64,000 nucleotides of DNA from NCBI RefSeq assembly GCF_046546515.1, contig NZ_JBKHKJ010000016.1, forward strand, positions 1 through 64,000. The letters are read 5' to 3'. Within the stretch, counting starts at the first letter, position 1; every line of letters starts with the position of its first letter. This DNA is from Parasediminibacterium sp046546515 (GTDB lineage Bacteria; Bacteroidota; Bacteroidia; Chitinophagales; Chitinophagaceae). This document shows positions 17,207 through 25,635 of the stretch, piece by piece. The position numbers and the translations under genes were made by a program. The notes under the pieces are model-generated. The model was not told where the DNA came from, ran no database searches, and saw only the letters and a program-made list of their open reading frames with translations.

Positions 17207-18238
17207 ATGAAAAAAATGTCTATCAAGCACTTGGCCAAAGAATTGAATGTTTCTACTGCTACCATATCGTACATACTCAATGGCAAGGCCAAGGAAAAAC
17301 GCATTAGCGAAGAGTTGGAAAAAAAAGTAAAAAAATTTGCCAAGGAACACAATTACAACCCTAACCAATTAGCCAAAAGCCTACGCTCGGGCAAAACGAA
17401 GATTATCTGCCTGATGGTTGAAGATATTGCGGATGTGTTCTTTGCAACTGTGGCAGGGCATATTGAGGAAATTGCATACAACAAAGGGTACAAAATTCTT
17501 TATTGCAGTACCAAGAACGATACCCTTAAAACAAAAGAATTAATCAACACATTCCGCAACCGCAACGTGGATGGCTATATCATTACTCCGCCCAAGAATA
17601 TTGAGCAAGATATATTATCGCTAATACAGGAAAACATCCCTGTTGTTACATTTGACCGTCATTTTGAAGGATTGGATGTTAGTTATGTAGGGATGGACAA
17701 CTTTGAAAGTTCTTTCAATGCAACCAATCACCTACTAGAACAAGGCTATAAGCATGTTGCTTTTATTACTTTAGATTCTAACCAAAGCCAAATGAAAGAA
17801 AGGCTAGATGGTTACGAAAAAGCAATGTCAGATGCGGAAAAACCTTTCTTGATAGAAAAAATAGCTTACGCCAATAGGCACGAGAAATTGGCAGTTGAGC
17901 AAATAGAGCAACTATTAAAAAACAATCCAGGTACCGATGCCCTTTATTTTGGCACCAACTATTTGGCGGTAAGCGGTTTGGAAGCTATTAACAAAATAGG
18001 CTTAAAATTAGGTAAAAACTTGGGCATGGTAGTATTTGACGACAACGACCTTTTCCGTGTGCATCAGCCAACCATAACGGCAGTGGCACAGCCCATTGAG
18101 GAAATGTCCATACAGCTAATCAATATATTGCTGAATCATTTGGAAGCAGAAACAAGTTATGTGCCTCAAAAGCAAATTATCCCCTCCACACTAATTATCC
18201 GCCAGTCTTCCGCTAAAAAAACGGTTAGCCGTAAATAA
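17207..18238 (+). CDS. LacI-family transcriptional regulator
   Basis: A 343-residue repressor/activator. The helix-turn-helix is at about 5-25 (IKHLAKELNVSTATISYILNG), followed by the hinge helix region (NPNQLAKSLRSGKT), then a periplasmic-binding-protein-like sensor domain (about 62-335) ending in the dimer interface. Members bind operators with a central CG and respond to a sugar. No carbohydrate gene is adjacent, so its targets are not local; the AAACGTTT/AATCGTTTAA sites in the window are candidates. The gene is divergent from the glycan operon. Confidence 0.93.
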   Translation: MKKMSIKHLAKELNVSTATISYILNGKAKEKRISEELEKKVKKFAKEHNYNPNQLAKSLRSGKTKIICLMVEDIADVFFATVAGHIEEIAYNKGYKILYCSTKNDTLKTKELINTFRNRNVDGYIITPPKNIEQDILSLIQENIPVVTFDRHFEGLDVSYVGMDNFESSFNATNHLLEQGYKHVAFITLDSNQSQMKERLDGYEKAMSDAEKPFLIEKIAYANRHEKLAVEQIEQLLKNNPGTDALYFGTNYLAVSGLEAINKIGLKLGKNLGMVVFDDNDLFRVHQPTITAVAQPIEEMSIQLINILLNHLEAETSYVPQKQIIPSTLIIRQSSAKKTVSRK

Positions 18239-18301
18239 TACCTATATACAGGGTTTCCGCTAATGCTATTGTAAGTGATAAAGTGATGCTGCCAAAGGAG
18301 G

Positions 18302-18346
18302 ATGGGTTGGCTAGGTAGCCAAAGCCTTCGGTTGAATCCAACCCAT
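18302..18346. repeat. Nested inverted repeat downstream of the LacI gene
   Basis: ATGGGTTGG (18302-18310) pairs with CCAACCCAT (18338-18346). Inside, GGCTA-GG-TAGCC and AGCC-TTC-GGTT form two smaller stems, so the RNA could fold as a three-way junction. It lies 64 bp after the LacI stop codon and may act as a 3' end structure. No strong T-tract follows. Confidence 0.5.
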
Positions 18347-18461
18347 TAAAATTTACTTTGCAAAAATCATGAGCAACCAGCAGCTTTTTTGATTATGTTT
18401 TCAGCCATTTAAGCGGAAGCTTATTGTGAAGTGCCAATTTCTTTAATAATTTAAGCAATTC

Positions 18462-18571
18462 GCCACAAAGGCACGAAATCAAAAAGGGTCACAAAGTTTT
18501 AAGAGCAGAAGAAATACAACGCATGAAATCTTTTTTCTTCGCGTTACTTTCAGCCTTCGTGCCTTTGTGGC
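18462..18571. mobile_element. MITE-like 110-bp inverted-repeat element
   Basis: Perfect 16-bp inverted arms (GCCACAAAGGCACGAA at 18462-18477 and TTCGTGCCTTTGTGGC at 18556-18571) enclose about 78 bp without coding potential. Single arms or diverged versions of the same word occur at 10216-10232, 25591-25602, 35297-35340 and 35396-35418. No transposase is present, so mobility is inferred from structure and copy number only. Confidence 0.6.
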
Positions 18572-18592
18572 AAAATAAGTGGTGCTTAGTAA

Positions 18593-19663
18593 CTAGTTTA
18601 CAATAGTATCCCCCACCACCATCCGCATGGCAATTGCCCCTATTTTCAATACATCTTGGTCTTTCATGCACTTGAAATGACCCTTGGGGCATGTTTTAGT
18701 GCCAAAGTTGCTGCATGGCTGGCACGAAAGCCCTGGTACAATAAAATTCTGGTGCATGGCACTGCCCAAATATTGCTCGCCATAATAAGGCTCAACATCC
18801 AATTTAGGGGAAGTGCCGCCCCAAATAGCCAATACCTTCTTATTGAATGCACTGGCAATATATTGCAGCCCTGTGTCGTGGGAAATAACCAACTTGGCCT
18901 TTTTAACCAGCCATGCCGACTCGTGCAGGCTAAACTTGCCACAGGCATTGTATATTTTAAATGGGGCAATTTTTGCTATCTCGTTCCCTTCTTCCTGGTC
19001 TTCCACACCCCCAATCAACACAATAGGGTAATCGATGCTGGTGCATAGTTCCTGCAATTTTTCAACAGGAAGTTTTTTGGTATAATACGATGCACCAATA
19101 ACAATGGCAACATACCCAAACTGGTGCTGGGTTGGCAAGTCGTCTTGTGCTACTGTTACATGCTTTGGTATAAAATAATCTAGCCCCATGCCATCGTTTG
19201 TTACCCCAAGTGGCACAACAGCATCGAGACTGCGTTCTGTAATGTGCCTGCCGCTCATAGTATTGATATGCAGTTTGGTAAGCAAAAACTTAGAGAGGCT
19301 TTCTTTTTTGTATGTAAAGGATTTGCACTTCAATGCCCGCTTTATCTTAAACGTGCGGAAGTTTTTATGCAAGTCCACAACGTAGTTGTATTGCTCTTCT
19401 TTTAGCGATGCAATTACTGCATCTAAATTTCCATTGAAATAAAAAAACTTATCAATATAAGGGTTAGCTTCTGTAACTGCCTTAAAAGCCCCTTTGCTCA
19501 AAAAGTGTACTTCTGCATTGGGTACTTGGTTTTTCAGGCATCGTATAACAGGAGAAGTCAACACAATGTCGCCAATAGACGAAAAGCGTATAACCAATAT
19601 TTTTATTTGTCTCTGTGTATTTTGTATGTTTAAATTCACTTCCCCGCTTTTAGTAATGTCCAT
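18593..19663 (-). CDS. GT9 glycosyltransferase (heptosyltransferase-like)
   Basis: A 356-residue GT-B enzyme. The N-terminal IKILVIRFSSIGDIVLTSPVIRCL (about 20-43) is the classic family 9 start, and the C-terminal VISHDTGLQYIASAFNKKVLAIWGGTSP segment is the nucleotide-sugar binding region. Members add heptose or related sugars to the lipopolysaccharide core. The C-terminus carries a Cys pattern CQPCSNFGTKTCPKGHFKCM, common in this family. The first 19 residues before the conserved start are hydrophilic and may not be translated. It is 109 bp from the next minus-strand gene, so it may be expressed on its own. Confidence 0.92.
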   Translation of the reverse strand: MDITKSGEVNLNIQNTQRQIKILVIRFSSIGDIVLTSPVIRCLKNQVPNAEVHFLSKGAFKAVTEANPYIDKFFYFNGNLDAVIASLKEEQYNYVVDLHKNFRTFKIKRALKCKSFTYKKESLSKFLLTKLHINTMSGRHITERSLDAVVPLGVTNDGMGLDYFIPKHVTVAQDDLPTQHQFGYVAIVIGASYYTKKLPVEKLQELCTSIDYPIVLIGGVEDQEEGNEIAKIAPFKIYNACGKFSLHESAWLVKKAKLVISHDTGLQYIASAFNKKVLAIWGGTSPKLDVEPYYGEQYLGSAMHQNFIVPGLSCQPCSNFGTKTCPKGHFKCMKDQDVLKIGAIAMRMVVGDTIVN

Positions 19664-19772
19664 AGAATATAACCCTTAAATATATTTTTTTATTTTTAAA
19701 TAAAACACGAGGCATATCATCCTCAAAAGGGTTTAGGGGTAAAGCGTATTATTTAGTAGGCATTATAGAGCA

Positions 19773-20996
19773 TTATACTTCAAGAAAGTTTAAGTCCTTG
19801 CCAAATGTTTCGGTACTGAAGTAAACAGCCGCAAGCCCAATTATAATACAAATAGCCCCAGTTATAGAACCCCCAGATGTAAAATTCGTTGCTTGGCGCA
19901 AATATTTAAACAATAAAATGATTAGCGGTAAAGTTCCCCGTACAATATTCGGTATAGTGGTGGCTGCAGTAGCCCGCAGGTTGGTGCCAAACTGCTCTGC
20001 GCCCATGGTTACAAAAATAGCCCAGAAGCCTGTGGCAAAGCCAAGACCTGTACAAATAAGGTACATGCCTGTAGCAGTACCATTGGTTTGCATAAAATAA
20101 AGCACAACAAACAAAACGGTAAGCCCATAAAAAATGTACAAGGCTTTTTTTCTGCTTTTTAGCCATTGGCTAATAAAGCCGATTAAAATGTCGCCAACTG
20201 AAATACCAATATAAGCCACCATGATAGACTTGCCTGGGTCTATTGGTTCTTTGATGCCCATTTCAAGGGCAAATTTGTCTGAGAAACTAATCAATATGCC
20301 AATTACAAACCAATTGGGCAACCCAATGGCAATACATTTCAGGTAGCGGACAAAGCGCTCCCATTTATTGAAAAGCATCAGAAAATTCCCCTTTTGCACA
20401 TTGGTTTGTTTAACAGCAGTATATAACCCGCTTTCAAATACAGAAACACGCAGCAGCAGCAGCAAAAAACCCATGCCACCACCTATATAGTAGCAAATGC
20501 GCCAATCGTGAAAGGTTTGCTTCATAAAATAGGCAAATACGGCCCCTGTTAAACCCACGCCCGCTACCAAGGAGGTAGCAATACCACGCTTTTCTTTGGG
20601 CACTAATTCGCTTACTAAAGTAATGCCTGCACCCAATTCCCCTGCCAACCCTATACCAGCTATAAACCTGCACCAAGCATATTGGTCCACTGTTTGCACC
20701 ATGCCGTTGGCAATATTGGCCAGCGAATACAAAAGGATAGAGCCAAACAGCACGCTTAGCCTGCCTTTTTTATCGCCCATTATGCCCCAAATAAAGCCAC
20801 CAATCAATAAGCCAATCATTTGTATGCTAATAATCTTCTCACCTTGCGAAAGCACTTCCGCAGGTGCAAGGCCAAGCGAAACAAGGCTAGGCTTCCTGAT
20901 AATGCCAAACAAAAGCAGGTCGTAAATATCTACAAAATAACCCAATGCGGCTACCACGATGGCGATAGTAAAAATAGATTTGTTGGGTTTATCCAT
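19773..20996 (-). CDS. MFS transporter (metabolite:H+ symporter-like)
   Basis: A 407-residue protein from the ATG at 20996 (MDKPNKS); an upstream TTG could add three residues. Twelve transmembrane segments are predicted. The loop 2-3 motif GDKKGRLS and the TM4-5 segment RFIAGIGLAGELGAG with VPKEKRG are typical of the sugar/metabolite:H+ symporter branch, which includes carriers of aromatic acids, citrate or sialic acid. The substrate cannot be chosen from the sequence. There are no functionally related neighbours. Confidence 0.88.
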   Translation of the reverse strand: MDKPNKSIFTIAIVVAALGYFVDIYDLLLFGIIRKPSLVSLGLAPAEVLSQGEKIISIQMIGLLIGGFIWGIMGDKKGRLSVLFGSILLYSLANIANGMVQTVDQYAWCRFIAGIGLAGELGAGITLVSELVPKEKRGIATSLVAGVGLTGAVFAYFMKQTFHDWRICYYIGGGMGFLLLLLRVSVFESGLYTAVKQTNVQKGNFLMLFNKWERFVRYLKCIAIGLPNWFVIGILISFSDKFALEMGIKEPIDPGKSIMVAYIGISVGDILIGFISQWLKSRKKALYIFYGLTVLFVVLYFMQTNGTATGMYLICTGLGFATGFWAIFVTMGAEQFGTNLRATAATTIPNIVRGTLPLIILLFKYLRQATNFTSGGSITGAICIIIGLAAVYFSTETFGKDLNFLEV

Positions 20997-21064
20997 ATAA
21001 AGCAATCGGTTTGATAAAAGGTTTCAGGCGACAATAATAAGTAATCCAGCTTTTTTTGGGGGAA

Positions 21065-21493
21065 TTATTTTGTGAGTGGTAGGTATTGTTGGTTTAAAAA
21101 AGGGTTTTGGATTTTCAATTTCTTTTCTACCACCAGTCCGTGTTGCATATCTTCGGTATATAGTACACTACACCCTGCATCTAATGCCGCCGATACTATG
21201 ATGGCATCAAAAATTTGCAGGTTATACCTTTTAATTAAGCCAAATGCCTTTTTGTAGGTAACTTGGCTAGTATTTGCCAAATAGCAACTATCAAGTATTT
21301 CCCCAATTATTATTTCAAGGTTTTGTTTAGGGTATTTCCACTTGTTTAGCAAAACATTTATTAACTCACTTATGTTTTGTGCGCAAATAAAGGGTTCAGT
21401 ATCAATTAAATTGGCAGCTATTATTTGCTTTCTTGTATCGCGAACATCAATGCTATATAGCAATATGTTCGTGTCGATAAATGTACTACTCAT
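21065..21493 (-). CDS. PIN-domain toxin (VapC-like)
   Basis: A 142-residue single PIN domain from the ATG at 21493; a longer frame upstream overlaps the antitoxin gene and lacks PIN character. Acidic residues expected in the Mg-binding site are present: Asp7 (FIDTNILLYSID), Glu in ISELINVL, Asp in IFDAIIVSAAL and Asp in YTEDMQHG. Members are ribonucleases that cut tRNA or rRNA. The ATG overlaps the stop of the preceding antitoxin gene, so the two are translationally coupled as a type II toxin-antitoxin pair. Confidence 0.9.
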   Translation of the reverse strand: MSSTFIDTNILLYSIDVRDTRKQIIAANLIDTEPFICAQNISELINVLLNKWKYPKQNLEIIIGEILDSCYLANTSQVTYKKAFGLIKRYNLQIFDAIIVSAALDAGCSVLYTEDMQHGLVVEKKLKIQNPFLNQQYLPLTK

Positions 21494-21710
21494 AGTCGTT
21501 AGCTTCGTCTCTGTTAAATTTATAGCCATTGGAATTGAAACTAAGGTGCTTTGTACGCTCAAGGAAACTTAATTTTGTAAGAGTTGAAACAAGTTCCCTG
21601 TCCTTATTTTCAATTTCAAAAGCAATAATCTCTATTTTCTTGCCTTGCAATTCTGTTGGGATTTCAATTTGATAAGTAGGTGCATTTACCACCGTTATTT
21701 CTCTATACAT
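21486..21710 (-). CDS. Antitoxin partner of the PIN toxin
   Basis: A 74-residue protein. Residues 1-35 form a beta-rich segment (YQIEIPTELQGKKIEIIAFEIE) of the kind seen in short antitoxins, and the C-terminal part is charged and ends RDEANDYE, as in Bacteroidota antitoxins placed before PIN genes. The last codon overlaps the toxin start (TATGAGTAG), a usual sign of coupling. A good Bacteroidota promoter lies directly upstream. The family name was not identified with certainty; the role is inferred from the position and size. Confidence 0.8.
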   Translation of the reverse strand: MYREITVVNAPTYQIEIPTELQGKKIEIIAFEIENKDRELVSTLTKLSFLERTKHLSFNSNGYKFNRDEANDYE

Positions 21711-21729
21711 ACTGTTTGTATTTCGTTAT

Positions 21730-21760
21730 CAAATATACGGATTAGTTTTGCGTAAAACAA
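21730..21760 (-). promoter_or_regulatory. Bacteroidota-type promoter of the toxin-antitoxin operon
   Basis: On the minus strand TTG (21758-21760) and TATATTTG (21730-21737) are separated by exactly 20 bp, the Bacteroidota -33/-7 consensus spacing. The -7 box is 19 bp upstream of the antitoxin ATG, so the leader would be very short. Confidence 0.75.
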
Positions 21761-21769
21761 GTAAATGGG

Positions 21770-22465
21770 TTACTGCTCACCTGGCTTCTTCGGCACTGAT
21801 GCCGCTTTGCCAAAAATTAATTTTAATAATACTGGGGCTGTAGTAATGAATACAATGCCCAATACGATTATTTCTAAATGTAGTTTAATATCTATGTTAT
21901 AATGCTCTAAAAAGAACTTCTCCATATAATGCCCGCCAGCCAACATACTTCCTACCCAAGCAATGCATCCTATGATATTGAATATAGTAAACTTGCTTTT
22001 ATCCATCTCCACAATACCCGCAATAATGGGGGCAAACGTACGCACAATAGGAACAAAACGGGCAAAGACCACGGCACCGCCGCCATATCGCTCATAGAAA
22101 TCATGGGCTTGGTGCAAGTATTTTTTCTTAAACAAAATATTATCGTTCCAATGGAACATGGTTGGCCCAATTTTTTTTCCAAACATATACCCAACCCCAT
22201 TACCCAAAATGCCAGCAATGGCACAAAGGGCAATTATCATTAATAAATTAAGGAAGCTATTGCCCGTGTCGTATAAATAAGCCGCAAGCTTATCACTAAA
22301 AATACCAGCAACAAACAATAAGGAATCGCCAGGGAAAAAGAAGCCTACAAACAAGCCTGTTTCGGCAAAAATAATCAGTAACAACAACCACAAGCCTCCA
22401 TTATCTATATAAAACTGGGGCTGTAACAATTCGTGAATGTGGAAAGCAAGGATAATATCAATCAT
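21770..22465 (-). CDS. DedA/VTT-family membrane protein
   Basis: A 231-residue inner-membrane protein with about four to five hydrophobic segments. The VTT (SNARE-associated) signature is visible: FVGFFFPGDSLLFVAG (about 40-55), then GYMFGKKIGPTMF, and FYERYGGGAVVFARFVPIVRTFAPIIAG (about 122-149). In this family the last segment carries the conserved Phe-x-Arg-hydrophobic-Pro residues thought to matter for undecaprenyl-phosphate or lipid scrambling. It is full length. The gene is alone between the toxin-antitoxin pair and the symporter. Confidence 0.93.
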   Translation of the reverse strand: MIDIILAFHIHELLQPQFYIDNGGLWLLLLIIFAETGLFVGFFFPGDSLLFVAGIFSDKLAAYLYDTGNSFLNLLMIIALCAIAGILGNGVGYMFGKKIGPTMFHWNDNILFKKKYLHQAHDFYERYGGGAVVFARFVPIVRTFAPIIAGIVEMDKSKFTIFNIIGCIAWVGSMLAGGHYMEKFFLEHYNIDIKLHLEIIVLGIVFITTAPVLLKLIFGKAASVPKKPGEQ

Positions 22466-22579
22466 AAAATATTTTTGTGTACAGCATACTGCGGATGTAA
22501 AGAAACATGAATTATTCTATTTCTTTACATCAACAGCAAACTTTCCGCAAAAAAACAAGAAACAAAGATGGAGAACACC

Positions 22580-23815
22580 TTACTCCCCCTCCAACGCCCC
22601 CTCCCATTTGCTTACCACGCTTGTGGCAAGGGCATTGCCCAATACATTGGTGGCAGTACGCATCATGTCGCAGAAATGGTCTATTGGCAATATCAAGGCA
22701 ACGCCTTCTGGGGGTATCTTAAACATAGAGCAAGTGGCTAGCACAATAATCAATGATGCCCTAGGTACACCTGCAATCCCTTTACTGGTAAGCATCAATA
22801 CCAATAGCATAGTAAGCTGTGTGCCAATATCTAAATGGATACCATAAGCCTGAGCAATGGCCAAGCTAGCAAAAGTCATGTACATCATGCTGCCATCCAG
22901 GTTAAAAGAATAACCCAATGGCAGGATAAAAGACACGATATTGCTTTTGCAACCGAAACGCTCCAGTTCTTCTGTTAATTTAGGGAATACGGCTTCGCTA
23001 CTGGTAGTACTAAAAGCAATCAACAATGGGTTGCCTATATGCTTTAATAAGCTAACCAATCGTTTGCCCAATACCAAGTAACCTACAAATAATAAGAAAG
23101 CCCATAAACAGGCAATACCAAATACAAAATACGAGAAATAAATAAAGTAGAACTGAAAAATACCCAAGCCTTTCTCTGCCACTACTGCTGCCAATGTGCC
23201 AAATACCCCAAAAGGGGCAAAATTCATGATGTAGTTTACTATTTTCAGTATTATGTGGGCAAAAACATCCAATGCTTTAACGGCAGGTTTTGCATAATCG
23301 CCCATGGAAGCGGCGGCAACACCAAAGAAAATAGAAAAAATAACTATCTGCAATATTTCATTGTCGGCCATGGCACCGATGGCACTAGAAGGCACAATAT
23401 GCTCAACAAATTTCTGGAAAGAAAACTCCGATGTTTTGCCCATAAGGTCTTTAAGGCCTGAATTATCTGCTTGTGAAAGGTCTATATAACTTCCCGGGTG
23501 TAGCACATTTACTAGCAACATGCCAATGAGCAAACTAATGAGCGAAGCAGAAAAAAACCAAAGCATGGCTTTGCCCCCTACCCTTCCAACAGCCTTTAAG
23601 TCGCCCAGTTTGGCTATCCCAACTACTAATGTTGTAAATACAAGCGGTGCAATAATGGTTTTTACCAGGCGGATAAAGATTGTACCTAATAGCTTTATAT
23701 TTTTTGAGAAAGCCAGAATGGTATCAGGGGCAGCAAATTGGTGGATAGCATAGCCAATAGCAATACCAAGTACCATGGCTATTAAAATAGAGCGGGTAAG
23801 TTTGTTCGATTTCAT
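22580..23815 (-). CDS. Dicarboxylate/amino acid:cation symporter (DAACS)
   Basis: A 411-residue member of the glutamate/dicarboxylate symporter family, counted from the ATG at 23815 (MKSNKL); an upstream TTG start would add seven residues. The reentrant loop segment STTSSEAVFPKLTEEL (HP1) and GYSFNLDGSMMYM (TM7, NMDGT-like) are conserved, and GIAGVPRASLIIV (HP2) and PIDHFCDMMRTATNVLGN (TM8) complete the binding site. It should import glutamate, aspartate or C4-dicarboxylates with Na+ or H+. The Asp in TM8 (HFCDMMRT) suggests glutamate or aspartate. Divergent from the APC permease. Confidence 0.93.
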   Translation of the reverse strand: MKSNKLTRSILIAMVLGIAIGYAIHQFAAPDTILAFSKNIKLLGTIFIRLVKTIIAPLVFTTLVVGIAKLGDLKAVGRVGGKAMLWFFSASLISLLIGMLLVNVLHPGSYIDLSQADNSGLKDLMGKTSEFSFQKFVEHIVPSSAIGAMADNEILQIVIFSIFFGVAAASMGDYAKPAVKALDVFAHIILKIVNYIMNFAPFGVFGTLAAVVAEKGLGIFQFYFIYFSYFVFGIACLWAFLLFVGYLVLGKRLVSLLKHIGNPLLIAFSTTSSEAVFPKLTEELERFGCKSNIVSFILPLGYSFNLDGSMMYMTFASLAIAQAYGIHLDIGTQLTMLLVLMLTSKGIAGVPRASLIIVLATCSMFKIPPEGVALILPIDHFCDMMRTATNVLGNALATSVVSKWEGALEGE

Positions 23816-23957
23816 TAAAACGCAGTTTTTCGGCAATATAAGTTTAAAAAATATCTACAATTATAAATGCCTTTATTCAAAGAAATGTAATAGTAACCAA
23901 AGAAATGATTAATTTGCTAACCTTATTATTTCACTAAATATCAGTTAACTACTAATT

Positions 23958-25433
23958 ATGAGTTTATTTACTAAGAAACCACTTAGCCAATTGATGAATG
24001 AATCATCCGATTCGGAAAAAGGCTTAAAGCGGACATTGAGTGCCACTTCATTGATTTCATTGGGCATTGGGGCAATTATAGGTGCTGGTTTATTTGTGCG
24101 CACTGCTTCTGCCGCAGCACAAAATGCCGGCCCTGCTGTAACGCTTGGTTTTATTGTGGCTGCTATTGGCTGCGCCTTGGCTGGCCTTTGCTATGCAGAA
24201 TTGTCGTCATCCATACCTATTGCTGGCAGTGCCTATACTTATAGTTATGCCACTATGGGCGAACTGGTTGCATGGATAATTGGGTGGGACTTGATACTTG
24301 AATATGCAGTAGGCGCCGCCACCGTAGGCATTGCCTGGAGCGAATACTTGAATAATTTACTGGTAAACGTAATAGGGTGCAAGGCTATCCCTTTTGAATG
24401 GTGCCACTCCCCTTTTGAACACTCGTTGGATGGCAGCATGCACGGCATCATGAATTTGCCTGCATTGTTTATTGTAAGCATCCTTACACTTTTGTTGATT
24501 AAAGGCACACAAGAGTCTGCCGTTGTGAACAGCATTATCGTTATTACAAAAGTATCGATCGTTATTTTAATTATTGTGTTTGGCTGGAGTTTTATCAACC
24601 CCGCAAACCATACGCCTTATATACCAGCTGCTACAACTTATACAGATCACCAGGGCATTGCCCATAACTATGGTGGCATCATGGGTATCCTCGGGGCTGC
24701 TGGCGTGGTATTCTTTGCCTTTATTGGTTTTGATGCGGTAAGCACAGCTGCACAGGAAGCCAAAAACCCAAAAAGGGATATGCCAATTGGCATTTTAGGC
24801 TCACTGGCTATTTGTACAGTTTTGTACATCCTGTTTGCCCATGTACTTACAGGCATTGCAAGCGTGGACGACTTCCGCACTTCGGGCAAAGAAGCGTCAG
24901 TTGTTTTTGCCATCAATAAATACATGATTGGTTTTGGTTGGCTGGGCAAATTGGTAACAGTGGCTATCTTAGGAGGTTTTTCTTCTGTGATATTGGTAAT
25001 GCTTTTGGGGCAATCAAGGGTTTTTTACTCTATGAGCAAAGATGGCTTGTTGCCAAAAGTGTTTAGCGCCGTGCACCCAAAATACAAAACGCCATATAAG
25101 GCAAGTTTATTTATCTTAATACTTGTGGGCTTATTTGCTGCTTTTATACCAGGTGATATTGTGGGCGACATGACAAGTATTGGGACATTGTTTGCATTCA
25201 TGTTGGTTTGCGTGGCTGTGATAGTCCTTCGTAAAACCAATCCTGAAATGAAGCGTGAATTTAAAACACCTTGGGTGCCTTTTGTGCCTATAATGGGTAT
25301 CCTTGTTTGCGGTGCCATGATATTTGGGCTTGGCTGGACAAACTGGCTTAGGCTAATTGTTTGGTTGCTAGTAGGTTTTATCATCTACTTTGGTTATAGC
25401 CGCAAACATAGCAAGCTGAATAACCCTGAATAG
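23958..25433 (+). CDS. APC-family amino acid permease
   Basis: A 491-residue protein with about twelve to fourteen transmembrane segments. The TM1 unwound segment LISLGIGAIIGAGLFVRT (about 32-49) and the TM6 segment FFAFIGFDAVSTAAQEAKNPKRDMPIGI are those of APC permeases of the cationic amino-acid transporter branch. Its substrate is uncertain. The start is preceded by no strong ribosome site, as usual in this organism. A rho-independent terminator lies 30 bp downstream. Confidence 0.92.
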   Translation: MSLFTKKPLSQLMNESSDSEKGLKRTLSATSLISLGIGAIIGAGLFVRTASAAAQNAGPAVTLGFIVAAIGCALAGLCYAELSSSIPIAGSAYTYSYATMGELVAWIIGWDLILEYAVGAATVGIAWSEYLNNLLVNVIGCKAIPFEWCHSPFEHSLDGSMHGIMNLPALFIVSILTLLLIKGTQESAVVNSIIVITKVSIVILIIVFGWSFINPANHTPYIPAATTYTDHQGIAHNYGGIMGILGAAGVVFFAFIGFDAVSTAAQEAKNPKRDMPIGILGSLAICTVLYILFAHVLTGIASVDDFRTSGKEASVVFAINKYMIGFGWLGKLVTVAILGGFSSVILVMLLGQSRVFYSMSKDGLLPKVFSAVHPKYKTPYKASLFILILVGLFAAFIPGDIVGDMTSIGTLFAFMLVCVAVIVLRKTNPEMKREFKTPWVPFVPIMGILVCGAMIFGLGWTNWLRLIVWLLVGFIIYFGYSRKHSKLNNPE

Positions 25434-25463
25434 GTTGTAAGTTTTACGTTATACTTAACCAAT

Positions 25464-25496
25464 AAAAAAGCCATACTGAAAAGGTGTGGCTTTTTT
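25464..25496 (+). terminator. Intrinsic terminator after the APC permease
   Basis: AAAAAAGCCATAC pairs with GTGTGGCTTTTTT (one G-T pair in the stem) over a short loop and ends in six T. It lies 30 bp after the stop codon. The stem is symmetric enough to work in both directions. Confidence 0.85.
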
Positions 25497-25502
25497 ATTG
25501 TG

Positions 25503-25533
25503 TTGATAAGAACACACAACTACCCTATTTTTG
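25503..25533 (+). promoter_or_regulatory. Bacteroidota-type promoter upstream of yebC
   Basis: TTG (25503-25505) and TATTTTTG (25526-25533) are 20 bp apart, matching the -33/-7 consensus. It lies about 100 bp upstream of the yebC start, giving a leader that includes a CTGCCTTTGTGGC repeat word. Confidence 0.65.
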
Positions 25534-25635
25534 CAACCCCGAAAGACAAAGAAAGTACAACTTATAGCCTAGAACATATTACTTTCTTCTGCCTTTGTGG
25601 CTAATTAAAAGATAATTTAAAAACTACAGAAGATA

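Larger units (their letters stand above)
18239..18592. other. Intergenic region with two structured repeats
   Basis: This 354-bp convergent gap contains a nested inverted repeat (18302-18346) and a 110-bp element with 16-bp perfect terminal inverted repeats (18462-18571). No gene is seen. Confidence 0.6.
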
